Below are positions 26,345 through 38,300 of a stretch of DNA of 64,000 bases, piece by piece. This stretch comes from Apteryx mantelli (lineage: Eukaryota; Chordata; Aves; Apterygiformes; Apterygidae). Position 1 is the first letter of the stretch, and every line of letters begins with the position of its first letter. The notes beneath the pieces are model-generated. The model was given only the letters and a program-made list of their open reading frames with translations. It did no database searches and had not been told where the DNA came from. Both the position numbers and the translations under genes were made by a program. Location: positions 568,001 through 632,000 of the forward strand of contig NW_027118693.1 of NCBI RefSeq assembly GCF_036417845.1, written 5' to 3'.

Positions 26345-29300
26345 CTAGAGAAGTTGGTTCCCACAAGAGTAGGTATTAGAGGAATTATTCCCCTCACCTT
26401 CCTTCTCTTTTGTCCCTTTTTGTGATCCTACAGAGGCTCTAGAAGATGGTGTGAAAGGTCCCACCAGCCAGGCAAGAGGTCTATTATGTTCCACATACTC
26501 CAGCAGTTCATTCATGCACTCCTGGCCTGTGTTCATTAAATGGTGTTTCTGGGTCAGGATGTTCCTGGACAGGTCTTGGAAAGAAGCAGCAGCCTGCAAG
26601 GAGTTGTGGGTCTCCTGTAATTCCTGCTGTACCTGCTGCATCTTGTCCTGGATGCTGGATGGGAAGCCTTGGCTGTTGGCCAGTAGAGTCTGCAGAGTGT
26701 GCTGCAGTTGCTGGGTGATGCCATGAGACATGGCCAGAATCTGGACCTCCAGCCACTACAGGGGAGGAAAGGAAGCTTTAGAAGCAGCTCCCAGTGCACC
26801 CACTCCCACCCCAAAACAGCTTCAGTGAGCCAGCATCTCCAGCAGACCACTACCTTCAGCTCCAAGGAAGTTGCGTCCTCACTCTCTTTTGGCTGCTTCT
26901 TGTTCCAGGTCAGCCACATCTGGTGCAGCTTCTCCTGCCCATTTTGAAGCTTCTGATCAATACCCTGCTTGACACAATCAATCTGGAGTAGGACAGGAAA
27001 GCGAAGACAAGGGTGAATTACTATAGCAGCAAGACTTGCCTTGTGACTACCCCAGCCAGCTTGTGAGCTGGCACAGAGATCCTCCTGGTCTTCACAGGGA
27101 GTAAAGGGGAAGACTGCTGTACAGCAAGCAGCTTCAAGACAGGACGCTTGGAGACAGAACAGTGTTCCTACCAGCTCAATGACCTCCTGCAACTTTGAGA
27201 AAGTCTCCTGTGTGACCATCTTGATCTTCCTCACTTTGGCTAAGAAGCACTGGTAAGCTTTTTGATGCAGATGAGTGGGCAAGGAACTCAGATGTATGAA
27301 ATAACCCTGATGGTCTGACTGCTGCTGGACAGCTGCCCCTTCAGTCCCCTCCACAGAGACCACAAGGTCAGCTGGAAAAAACAGCAATGAGAAGTTAATT
27401 GTTAATTGTCCTAGAGTGCATACGACAGATGGTCAGCAGTCATGAAGCCTGGCAGGTTAGAGTCAGAGTGACCATGGCTTTTAAAAGTGTCTGTATCCCC
27501 CAAATATAGCAGGAACTGGGAGGCCGAGTACCCCAAACACACACACTCGCGCTACCTCTCTACATTGCAGAGAAACCTAGAAAGATCTTCTTTGCAGATC
27601 TGCCTCATGCAAGTGTTTTCTGACCTAGTGTCGGAGTGGGAGACGGACCCGGAGTAACGATGAGTCTCAATGTGAGTATGATCGTTCTCCCTTTATTAGA
27701 GCTTACACAGAGTATATATAGACAGGCGATAGGGCATGTGCTAGCAATAGCTGTATGATTGGTTTACAGTCTCTGTTCACGCGCCTAAAGCGAATACATG
27801 ATTGGTGCAAAGTTGCTGTTCACGTGGAGGGGCTTGTCGGCCCCCTCCTTGACTTGTTTACCACTACTTGCCTTCCCCTTCTGTAATGGTCTAGGAATGT
27901 TCAAGGACAGTTCACATAGCTGTGGGATCCTCCCTCCATTGTGAAGACAGGATTGCTCACTTCTAAGAGATCATGCCCCTTTTCACTTAATCATTCTTCC
28001 ACAACCTAGTTCCTCATCTGTGATGGGGAAATGGTGATCCGATTTTCCTGGCACAGCTTCCACACTTCTGTCAGTGATCTTGCCTGCTTCGCAATCCACT
28101 GCCATGCCCTGGCTGGTCACCACGGACCTAGCAGACTCCAGGACTCTCTGAACAACTTCCCTGGCTGCCTCCAACACCGCCACTCTGATAGCAGCATCTT
28201 CGGCACCAGTGATGCTGGGTGACACCAGCTCTTTGATGCTGGAGAGAACGTAGAGAGAGATCAGAAGACTGAATGTACCCACTTCTGTAGAACAGCATTT
28301 GGTACAACCGTGAGGTTGATGAGACTATTTCAACATCAGAGCTATTTGACCAGCCCAGGTGGGGAATAAGTCAGACTACAAGTGTGAGTAAGCTCTGCTT
28401 GGGGTGCAGTTCACCCAATTTGTGGGATGTGGAAACTGTAATGAGACTTGCATGGGACCTTCCACAAAAATAATCTGACAGTTTGTTAAAATTGTCATTG
28501 AGAGCTTCAGTGAGAAGAACGTGGGACAACAAATGTTAAGAAACTTCACCTCAGGTTAGAGTATTCAAATTTGTCAAGGGACAGTAGTCCAGCAGCAAGG
28601 ATACAAAGAGTTTCCAGCTGTGCTCTAACATCTTCCCAGAAGATGGACTCTAGAACATGCATGTAGCAGAGTACCAACCCACCAGCTGGGAGAGAAGGGG
28701 ACAGAAGGGCAAGTCAGAACAGCTGTGACAGCTCCAGAGGGTTCTGGCTTTGCAGCTTCAAACTTTTCCCAGTTGGGACAGAGCTGCAGGATTGAAACTC
28801 TCAACACAGAGTGCTCAAGTAACACTCATTTGTTTTTGGAGAGTAACTATTTGTTTGTTTCCTTTGTCTTTTAATCATTTCAGCAGGAAAGTCCAGCGCC
28901 AGGAGTGTCTGCACTGCAGCTACTGAGTACAGATTACAGTATGTTTGCCATCTAACTTCAGAATTTGCATTTAAGTCTATTGACTAAATGTACCACGCTT
29001 GATCAGACAGTCAAAAGAGCCATTCAGGCAAAAATAACCAAAGGAAGTTGGGAGTGAAAGGAGGAGCTGGTTTAGGCTGTTAGAGGAGCCTTGGGGTAGG
29101 AAGCAGGGGGAACGGACATCTGAGCCAGCCCAAGGGAACTGGCAGGTACCCAGGTCTCATCTCCTCTGTGAGGGAGAGCGTTCCAGAAGAACATGTCATG
29201 GACATTAAGAAGGGTGGGGGGGGGGATGTTCCTAGTTGGCGAGAATTTCTAGTTCTGTGTTAGATTGAAGGATTAGCACTTTTAGTCAAGGTACTCCTTC

Positions 29301-29744
29301 AGTCAATATTGGTTCTTTCCTCTCCAGTAGAAGTTGCATGTATGTAGATTCAACTGGTCTGTAACAAGGCTTTTCTCTGGAGGTCATAGCCACCCACCAC
29401 CCTTCTTTTGTTCTGTTTTGTTTGTTTCTACAGACCAGATTTAAGTCTAAATTTTATTGCATAGAAGTTCAAGACCAAGGCACACCATTTGCTGGGTAAG
29501 GGTTCAAAGAGATTCAATACTGAAGTCAGTTATGAGTGACTCACAAGATACCTGGTGGGAGAAGAGAGCCTTGCTCTTCTCTCAGCCCAGAACAAGGAGA
29601 CTGGCCAGGTCCAGCTAGACAAGCAAGTTCGCCTGGCCTCCCATCCACCAGAAACTGTTACCTTGTCATCTGGTTCTTGCAGGTTTGGCAACTTGTCTTC
29701 CAATTTGTCCTGTCCCAGGTAAATACATTCCTTCATTGTTGCAA
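26345..29744 (-). CDS. Perilipin-3-like gene, minus copy, probably decaying
   Basis: Perilipins coat lipid droplets. PLIN3-type members have an N-terminal PAT domain, 11-mer amphipathic repeats and a C-terminal four-helix bundle. Five exons are visible: 29744-29662, 28249-28006, 27371-27172, 26982-26854 and 26755-26345 (with stop). The second exon carries the KELVS...TGAEDA 11-mer region; the fourth reads KQGIDQKL, GQEKLHQMWLTWNKKQ; the last ends in FQDLS and LAWLVGPF. Lengths 83, 244, 200, 129 match the plus-strand paralogue (83, 259, 200, 129), and junction phases agree. Two defects: the bases where the 28249 exon needs an acceptor AG read AC, and the nearest other AGs shift the frame; no PAT exon is found upstream. 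An LTR sits in the intron at 27.6-27.9 kb. The family is secure; whether it makes protein is doubtful. Confidence 0.8.
27629..27949 (-). mobile_element. Solitary endogenous retrovirus LTR
   Basis: Read on the minus strand, about 320 bases begin TGTCTTC and end CTCCGACA, giving the TG...CA ends of an LTR. A TATATATA box (27713-27720) is followed about 15 bases later by AATAAA (27692-27697), in the U3-R-U5 order expected on this strand. No gag, pol or env sequence is adjacent, so it is a solo LTR left by recombination. It lies in an intron of the minus perilipin copy, in the same orientation as that gene. I could not find a clean target-site duplication at these exact borders, so the ends are provisional. 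Confidence 0.65.
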
Positions 29745-30617
29745 CTAAAGGCAAATCAGAAATCAAATGCATTTGAAAGTGAACGTGTAAATAGATCTTA
29801 GACTTTCTACATCCTGCCAGCATGTCCCCCACATCAGCAGGGGGGGAGACACTTGGAACAGCAGGTAGGTACTCTGTGTGAGCTGTAACTGGAGCAGCAG
29901 CTTCTGGGTGCAGGTGTGAGGAAGTGGCTGCTACTGTGGCTAGGGGGAAACTAAGCCTGCCCAAAGGGAGGAGTCTCTTCTGCTCAGCCTGTGCCCTGCA
30001 GCTTCTCTGGGAATGAGTGGTGGCACAGCCAAAAGAGCAGGCCTGAAGACCCTGTAAATAACCTGCTAGATTAAGCAAAATAGCCTGGCTCTTGCCTAGG
30101 AGTGATGCTTCTCTACATCTCTAGTCGAGAGCCTGGGCAATGCTTTCGTAGAATGGCTCCCATGTCTTGGGGGCCCCAAAACCTGATGCACTTGCCTCCG
30201 TGGACTGCAGCGTGTGTCTTGCTGACTAGTGTGGAGTCTTCCAGCTTAACATCAATGCGATCCTGTTCTGATAAAGCTTTTCCTGGAACTGTTTAATAAC
30301 TATGTCAAATGAACTGGAGCTGGGTAAGGTTCTAGCAGTACTGAGACTGTCTACACTCTCCTCTGTCCCTTGGATGACTCTGTATTGGAAGAAAACCTTT
30401 CTGTTATGGACCAACCATAAATATCAATAGCGTTCCACAGCTTGTTTCTTTAGTGAGTTGCAGGTTTTGAAGTGAATATGAGCTGTGGTTTGCTCTCCTT
30501 CAACCAGATCAGGTTACTTGAACAGGCAGAAAGGTGAAGCTTTGGTGCAGGGCTGCATAGAAAGCTCTGTCAGGCTTGGAAGCCTCATGGCTTGTTTTAT
30601 TTTTTTTGCCCTTGTAG

Positions 30618-33507
30618 GCTGCAATAAATCTGGTGGCTAACCTGACCTTGGTCAGCTCTGCCTGTGATGTGGTTTCTACAGCTTATGTCTCCACCAAGGA
30701 GAGCCACCCCTACATCAGATCTGTGGGTGAGGCAGCAGAGCAAGGAGTGAAGAGTGTGACTGAAGCCACAGCTACCTGTGTGCAACCAGTTCTGACTACA
30801 CTAGAGCCTCAAGGTAATGTGGTGGGGAGGCTTACACCTGCTTGTGAGGGCCAAATCCCCTTCCCAGAGGGACTCCTAACTCTTTGGTTCCTTCCAACCC
30901 TGAAAGGAGCCCTTGGGTGTGGAAAGGCACCTCTCTCATTGACTTACTAAAGGGATAGCTCCAGACTTACAAGTAAAGCAAAAAAGGCTGAGTCCTAATC
31001 AGAGTAGCGTGAAGAAGTGTCTCTTCCTGAAGGACTGGATTTGACTCAGGTGTTGACTACCCTAAAACTGATCTTGCCAGGCCCAAAGTATTAGGTGACA
31101 GCTGCTTGTAGTTTGATTCTTAGAAGCCCATGGGGGCTGGAAGAAAAGCCCCACTTGGAGGGCTATCATTACTAATGGTCCTGTTTCCTGTGGAGCTGCC
31201 TTTCCCCCCCCCAACCCCCACAAATGGGAGGGGGGGGAAAAGCAAACAAACAAAAAAAAAAAACAAGAACCAGAACTAGACCCTCAGCATGTGAGAAGTT
31301 TTTAAACCTCATGGAGGGAGAGGGACTGATCCTGATGGCAAGGGTCTGACAAAACAGCTGATGTGACAGGCCTGGTTTAACTCTAAGACCAGAGTGGGCC
31401 CCCTCCTGTTTACTGTGTGATTCTAGATCCCTGGGACATGGAGGCTAGGGCAGAAGTGAGAGCTAAGCAACTGTCTGGTCAAGAACTAAACAAGCTGCAG
31501 GTGGGACTCCAAAGTATGTGGCTATGTTCTTGCTAGTGCAAGTGGGGACTGGTTATTCTCAAAGTGAACAGACTTAGCTCAAGACCAAGCAGCAGTGGAA
31601 ACCAAGACAAGGTGCTCAGCAAATCCAGTTTACATCAAAACACATCTGCCTGAGTGAGAGTCTTTACCCACAGTCCCTGCAAGGCAGCATAATCGGGGAG
31701 GCAGAACTTGCAAGATGAAATAGTAGAAAACCCAAGTCTTGACACCTCCTCTTTTCTGCAGTTGCTGTGGCAAATGAATATGCCTTCAAGGGCTTGGATA
31801 AAGTAGGGGAGAAGCTCCCTCTCCTTCAAAAGTCAATGGACCAGGTAAGAACCAAAGGCTATGCCCTCCTTGGCTGGAAGAGGGGGGCAGAGCTGGCCTT
31901 CACAAGGATAGAAATACTTCAGATTCTCTTGAGGAAACAAATCTCTGAGTGCATAGAGTGAGCTCTCTTAGGAGTAAGAAAGCAAACGGGAGATACTGTC
32001 TGAAGACTCTTCTTGGTCCAGCAGGGACCGGGTCACAGAGCACTGCAGTTCTTATCTGACACTAACCTATTTCCGTAGGTTCTCTCTGACACAAAAGAGC
32101 TAATGTCATCCAGAGTGGCTGATGCATAGGATGCTGTGAGCAGCAAAGTGACAGAGGTGATAGATGCAACCAAGGAGGCTCTTCAGAGTGGCATGGAGGC
32201 TGCCAGATCTGCAGTGACCAGCAGTGTGGCAGTGGTTACAGATTCCAGAGTGTGCCAGATGGCTGCGAGCAGAGCAGGAGCTGTGCTGGAGGAAACAGGA
32301 GATGACCTCAGTCTGCCTATTGGAAATGAGGAACTAGGTCAGGAAGTGGCATATATGCCTGCATATTTAATGAGGATCATCAAAATGGGGATACCAACCT
32401 TGTTTTCTCATCTTTGAAATGGGTTTAAGAACTAATAGGAAGTGCTATGTTGGAGGCTACCTGGCTCATAGTCCAAGCTCTCCTGATGCTTGTTTAGTTT
32501 TCTTATTAAGCATCTCTGGTCAGACACTTACAGGCATTGTCTTTCTCCTCAGCCAAACTGGCAGCATCTGGGGAGGGCACAGACATAATATCTATGGAGC
32601 AGCAGCAGGAGAAGCAGAGGTACTTTGTGCGGTTGGGGTCTCTCTCTGATGAACTCCGCCAGTTTGCCTACCTGCACTCAACTGATAAAATGAAGCGGGC
32701 CTGGCAGGGCATGCAGGAGGCCCTTGCACAGCTTCACTGCGTCATTGAACTGGTAGGTAGAGCTCTGCCTCCCTGTTGGAGAGCAGGACAGGGCCAAATG
32801 TATGACTTGGTCTCAACCTCACTATGACAGTGACAGCTGTGTTGATGACCAGCAGGTTTCTGTCTTGAGACACTCTGATTCCCCCCCCCCTCCCCCAGAT
32901 TGAAGTGTTTAAGCAAGGATTTAACCAAAAGCTTCAGGAAGGGCAAGAGAAACTATGCCAGATGTGGCTGGACTGGAGTAAGAAGTGTCCTAGGGAGAGT
33001 GGAGATGCAAGTTCTGCAAAGCCAGAGGTATGCCCATGGGGAGGGAAGCAGAGGGATCTGATTCACCCTTTCCCTGCTTGATTTCTTAAAGTAACTTGCT
33101 CCTCTGACCTTCTCCTTTCTGCCTCCTTCTAGGAGATGGAGTCTCTGGCCCTGCTCATGGCACACAGTATCACACATCAGCTGCAGATCACCTGCTGTAA
33201 AATAGTATCTGCAATCCAAGGCCTGCCTTCAAGCCTTCAGAATAAGGTGAAACAATCTCTTGGTAACCTAGAGGAGTTTCATGCTGCTTTCTCAGCAGCA
33301 AGCTCCTTCCAGGACTTGTCCAGCAGCATCTTGACCCAGAGCCAGGGGAAGCTGGCTGTGATCCAGGAGTACATGGAGGAGCTGCTGGACTACCTGAAGA
33401 ACAACATGCCTCTCTCTTGGCTGGTGGGACTCTTCTCTCCAAGGGAGGAGAAGGAAGCACAGGCAGTAGGAGCAGGGACCCATGAAACCTCTGCCACCCT
33501 CATGTAA
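30618..33507 (+). CDS. PLIN3: Perilipin-3-like gene, plus copy, with in-frame stop
   Basis: Six exons with GT/AG borders and consistent phases: 30618-30813, 31762-31844, 32079-32337, 32553-32752, 32899-33027, 33133-33507 (with stop). The first visible exon is the PAT domain (LTLVSSACDVVSTAYVSTKE, HPYIRSV, AAEQGVKSVT, LEPQ). The second reads VAVANEYAFKGLDKVGEKLP, the third is the 11-mer repeat exon, the fourth holds FVRLGSLSDELR, the fifth GQEKLCQMWLDWSKK, and the last FQDLSSSIL and MPLSWLVGLF. The product would coat lipid droplets. About 413 residues are visible, against 434 in human PLIN3; the small start-codon exon upstream was not identified. In the third exon codon 32127-32129 is TAG, where relatives have Lys, Gln or Glu in a GAKDAV-like motif. 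This is either a true nonsense mutation or an assembly error. PLIN3 rather than PLIN2 is my best reading. Confidence 0.82.
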
Positions 33508-33936
33508 AGGGAGTAAGGCTCTGAACACAGTCTGCCTGGCTCAGCTCTGGGGGGAGTCTTTTCTGGGATAACTTTACACACACACCATTCCAGCTGAGGG
33601 TGAGATGTCACATCTGTGGTGTCTATTGGGTATTGATGAATTAAGTAAGAAGTCTTAAGAACTCTTGAGGGAGGTGAGGTAGCAGGGCCACACTTCCTAA
33701 ATGGCTGTAGATCCATTCAGGAGTAGGGGCTGATACTTGGGCCAGAAGTAAAACAGCTGAAGCATCCAATGCTTCCTCCTCTCTAGCAAGGAGTTCATGA
33801 TATGTCCTTCACCAATGTGCCCAGACAGTGTCTATGCTCAGCACAACGACTGCTGTTGGTCTAAAGCCTTCAGCTAATGTTCAATTTCTAGAAGTGTCTT
33901 CCTAGAAGCTGCTTGTACTAGGTTATAACTGTTTCA

Positions 33937-33942
33937 AATAAA
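33937..33942 (+). terminator. Poly(A) signal of the plus perilipin gene
   Basis: AATAAA lies 430 bases past the stop codon of the plus-strand perilipin-like gene, which implies a 3' UTR of about 450 bases. Confidence 0.65.
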
Positions 33943-34724
33943 ACTACTGCATGCAGGAAAGCTTACCTTCTATTCTCTTTTGGAGAGAGGCTGCAAGAAC
34001 AGGTATTGATCAACAGATGTGAACTGTACTCTTCTACCTGCAAAAGCTCTGGTGCAGAACAAGGCAGTATCACTTAAGGAACTGGAAAATGCAGTATGTG
34101 AACAGAGTTCTGAAAATAGTTTCAGAAGCCTCTAAGCAATGGTCTTCAAGTTCCCAGGATGCTTCCAAGTTGCAATTTCCATAGGTCTGGAGGTAAGGGA
34201 GTAGGTAGTCATCTTCCTATTCTTTGGTTCTGGGCAAAGTAGAGGCTGGACTTGTGCCGTAGGAGCAAGCCTGCAGTTCTGCTATGGAGACTCTGAGCAT
34301 GCTCATCCTGGGTCTTGGGTAGCAGAGCAAGAGTCGTCACAGAAAACAGTAGCAGTGCTTGTGCCTGTCCCAGAAGTTTTCAGAGCCTGCCTTCAGCAAT
34401 GGGGATGCACAAAACTAGTTCATCAGCTGGTGGTTATCCAAGTATTCAGGCCTTAAGTGTTTTGGGTAACATATCTTGATGCTGGGATACTGCACTCAGG
34501 AATGCAAGAAGTGGTCAACCAGCAGTGGAACAATAAGGAGTACAGCTGTGAACTTTGGTACTAGCCTGGGAGAGGCTGAGCTATAATGCCTTCTCATTTC
34601 TAGGCCTGGTGGCAGGCATGTGTCCTCCTGGTGCTTCCCAACACTTGGAAAAGCTGTGGGGAGCTTTCAGGATCCTGACAGCCTTTGTCATTTGGCCTCT
34701 TGTCGTGGGGGTGAAGGGGGGGGG

Positions 34725-35330
34725 AGAAGGTTATTGGTTATTAGTTAACAGATTTATTGAAGATGGCCATACAGTGTAGTCATAGCAAGCAAATCTTACT
34801 GCACATTTGTTAGTGCCCGAGTCTCAGTTTCTTACCACTCCAATGGTTTCTTGTTGGAGGTTCTCTTAACTCCAGGAGAGTAACCTTGAGGGGCGTCCCA
34901 ACTCAAGGGGAGATTCACTGCTGTGCAGCCTGCTGCTGTGCAGGAGAGCTCAAGGGGCTCTAGGCTGCAGCACTATTTACGGGCACGGAGTTTGACTCAT
35001 GGTCATACAATATTTGGTGTGGAGTTGTACCTTTTTTTTCTCATGCCCATTTCTGGCCTCACCAGTTGCAACCAGTATCACCTAGTTCCTCCTGGTCAGC
35101 CCTGGGTGCAGTCAGTTATTTGAGGTCAGCTGGGGCCTGAGATAAGGTGTTTGTGCATGGGGGGGATAGTTGTGCTTCACCACTCTTTGGGCCTGAGATG
35201 GGGGGGGGGGGGTAGTTGTGCTCTGCCATGCTTTGGGCCTGAGGTGTGTGTGTGCGTGTGTGGGGGGGGGGTAGTTGCATTCTGCCACACCTCTTACGCC
35301 TAATTCCCCTCTTAGAGTTATAGTTGTCTT
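34725..35330 (-). mobile_element. Possible degenerate LTR with internal tandem repeats
   Basis: On the minus strand AATAAA (about 34750) is preceded by several hundred bases of non-coding, moderately GC-rich sequence containing inverted CCTTGAG/CTCAAGG pairs. Further upstream (plus 35120-35300) the unit around GGGCCTGAG...GGGTAGTTGTGCT is repeated three times. U3 regions of avian retroviral LTRs can look like this, but no LTR ends or viral genes were found. It could equally be a minisatellite beside unrelated unique DNA. Confidence 0.25.
35120..35300 (+). repeat. GGGCCTGAG minisatellite, three units
   Basis: Three imperfect copies, about 55-65 bases each. Each contains GGGCCTGAG followed by a G or GT run, then TAGTTGTGCT or TAGTTGCATT and a CTCTGCCA-like stretch. 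The G runs (up to 13) and a GTGTGTG segment vary between units. Confidence 0.75.
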
Positions 35331-38300
35331 CTATCTGGTGAAGACTTCAAGGTCTGTGGTGGGAGAGTGGACTGCTGGAGTGGCTGCCTGGGAAAGATGC
35401 GGACCCATTGGGATGGGAAATCACTAAAGCATCGGTGACAGATACTTGCTGGTGCTGGTCCTGTTGGCACCACCATCTCCTAGCCAGGAGGTGCTCCAAT
35501 TGAGCCAAAAGCTCTTCAGCTACCAAGCTTAGCCATCTTCCAAACAGCTTCCCCTTCCCCCCACCCCGGACTTACCAGACTATGGAGTAGCTGAGGAGGA
35601 CAGAGCAAATGCTTTGCTTGCCATTGGGAGTGAGGGACTGACATAATAAGAGTCATACTTGTTTCTCTTCTGTATGGCTTGCCTTCCTCTCAAGGAAAGA
35701 AGTGGAATCTGTTACCAATGTGAGTGCTGCTTCCTCCAGACTTAATGCCAGAGACACCAATATTAGCTTCCCTTTTCTTAGATGTTAGAAATGGGGACGC
35801 GGGAGGAGGCCCCCTTGTGGGAAGTAAGTATGGGTTTAGAGGAAGAACTCTTCCTCTATTTTTCTTCTCTTAAGCAGAAATGGCTACTGCTCCAACTACA
35901 CTTCTATCCCCACATTACTGTGCGTAATGGCTTAGCGCTGTACCGTGGCAGGTTCATGTGGCCCTTTAGTCTTGGTTCAGTCATTCCACTGATACAATGT
36001 GATCCCCTGATGTGGTAAAGCTCCAGGTCCAGCTTCACTGAGCAGAGCACTTCAGAGACTATCAGATAACAACCCAAACTCTGCTTCTCATGTGTAGCCA
36101 CTAGGTCTCATTGAAGACAAAATAATAAGCCAATGACAATTGCCAGGCCAAGCTATTGTCGAGATCTGATGTGAGATAAATTGCAGGGGTCATCTCTCCT
36201 CTGGATGCTTTGATTACTGCCAAGCAATTCCTCCCTGGCAAAGAGCTCAACGAGAGGCAGCTTCAGTCTGCCTGAGATCATCACAGCTGAGCTTGTAGGG
36301 AGGGAAGTGAGGCACTAATTGTAAGCAGTAGCAGAAGTAGTCCTGCTATTCAGTAGGAAATCTGCTGCAATTTCTCTTCTTCACCAGCAAAGCTGCACCT
36401 CGCTACCTTGGTGTCTGAACCTTTTTATTTAAACTTCCTTGGACAAAAGTGCTTCTTAGGAAATAATTACATATTCCCATACGCTATGTTGATTTTAATA
36501 TTGCAGCATGTCAGATTAATATTATGCTTAGCCTAGTAAATCATGATTTGTCTACTTATGGATCACTGGGGCGTATTCTAACTTACTGCTTAACTCCATT
36601 TCCTATACACACTAATGGCTACTCTTACCCTGGGAGCCTGGTGCCCAGTTCTCTTCCTACTGGGAGAAGGTGAATCACTCTGAAGGGCTCTTTTTTTCCC
36701 CCTGAAGGATGTTTCTGGATGTTTGAGTTTATAAAGGAAAAACATGGACTACTAAACCATGCTGGAGGTAAACTGTTTCTGTGAATATGACCTCTTTGTG
36801 CTAAGCAAACAGGATGATTGCTAGCATGAGTAATTCCTTCTCTTCAGTTAGAAGGTTCCAGAGCAATGCCCCTCAAGGATGTCTTTAAAGCAATGAACTG
36901 CCCAAATGTCAGGGGAAAAACAATCACTTTTTTTCCTTAAAGACCTTGACTTTTTAAAATCTATAATTCTCAATTCTCTCTTCTCCCAGCTAAGAGATGC
37001 TCTGAATGGTGGGAATCTCTGTGGCTGCCTTTTGAGGGCTCAGGGCTACCAGATAGCACTTTTTACCTTTGTTTGTCCCTGCTCCCACCTTGCCTCGTTT
37101 ACTCAAGGCACCCTGAGAGAGAGCTGCCAACTATCAGATGTTCAGGGAGGTGAAACTGCAGAAGTCAAAGCCCCATTGTGCAGTCCTAGCCCAGGTTTTG
37201 TGTCCAAATAAAACTGGTGCTTTAGGGGAAAGACTTTCAAAGTACTTGCATTCCTGAGATCTTTTTGAGACAAGCCCAAGAGAACAGAGCAGAAAGTCTT
37301 TTCCTTTCTCTCCTGGTTGCTGTACATCCAGCTTGTAACCTGAAGGAGCCATTGTCTTATGCTGCTCCCTAGCCACCCTACCCTTGGGCCTCTCTCCAGG
37401 TGCTAGCAGGTGAAAACTCAAGCTGTGCACACAGCTGGGATCTTCCTTGTATTCCCTGTGCTGGCCCTTGTGGGGGGCAAGCTAGCACCTGTATGGCTTT
37501 GGCTCTTCTGTAGTACTGCTAGAGCTTCTATGGCCTGCAACAGGCTAAACCATCCTCTTCACGGCAGCTCCTAAAGCTCTGCTTAGGAAGGGTAGGCTGA
37601 GTGGAAGTGTCTATGTGCCTTTTCTCCTGTGTTTAACCTCAGAAGGTTTAGGGAACCGTTGAGATTTGTTAGACGTAGCAAGGAGGGCGAAACTCTCACC
37701 AGACTAGTTGTGGCTAGGAATGGTGTGTGACTTTCCTGTGAGTTCTTCCTCTCTTGGTCTCATCCATGCTGCAGAGGCAGCAGAGTGATGAAGGTGGAAA
37801 GAGATGGATGCAGAAGAAATGGACTGGCTTTCTGTGATGATTTAAAGTGGAACTCATCTGAACTCGGTGGGGAGCATCGAGACTGCTCTCAATCTTATCC
37901 AAACCTGTTTTTCTGACTAGCTATGCTTTGAATTATACAAACTTCTTTAGACTTCTGTACAAAGTAATGTGACAATCCTCGCCAAGCACCCCAGCACAGT
38001 AGAAATGCTTTGAGATGTCTCTTTTGGCTCTTAGTGGCCCTTGGGAATGATGTGGTGTTCCTTGATTCTGACAGTTATAACCCAAGTGATTATATTTTAC
38101 CCTTTCCTCCTACTATTTCTCCCTGGCTATGCTGTGGCCACATGTGATAACTCAGTTGCAGGCTGATTTGAGTTTTAAATGCAATCACAGGGCCACTTGC
38201 TCCTTGTTTGCTTCTTCCTAGATGCCACCTCACTTCCCTCTGCCAGTTTGCTTAATATTTTAATTATTTAATTCTCCACTTGTATTCATGCACTTCTACC

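Noticed and set aside
26554-27387. A single 277-codon minus-strand frame
   Set aside because: It reads through two introns of the minus perilipin copy that happen to lack stops. Alignment with the plus copy shows separate exons with proper splice sites.
29530-30078. A 182-codon minus-strand frame
   Set aside because: Only the 83 bases at 29662-29744 match perilipin; the rest is flanking intron-like sequence that happens to be open.
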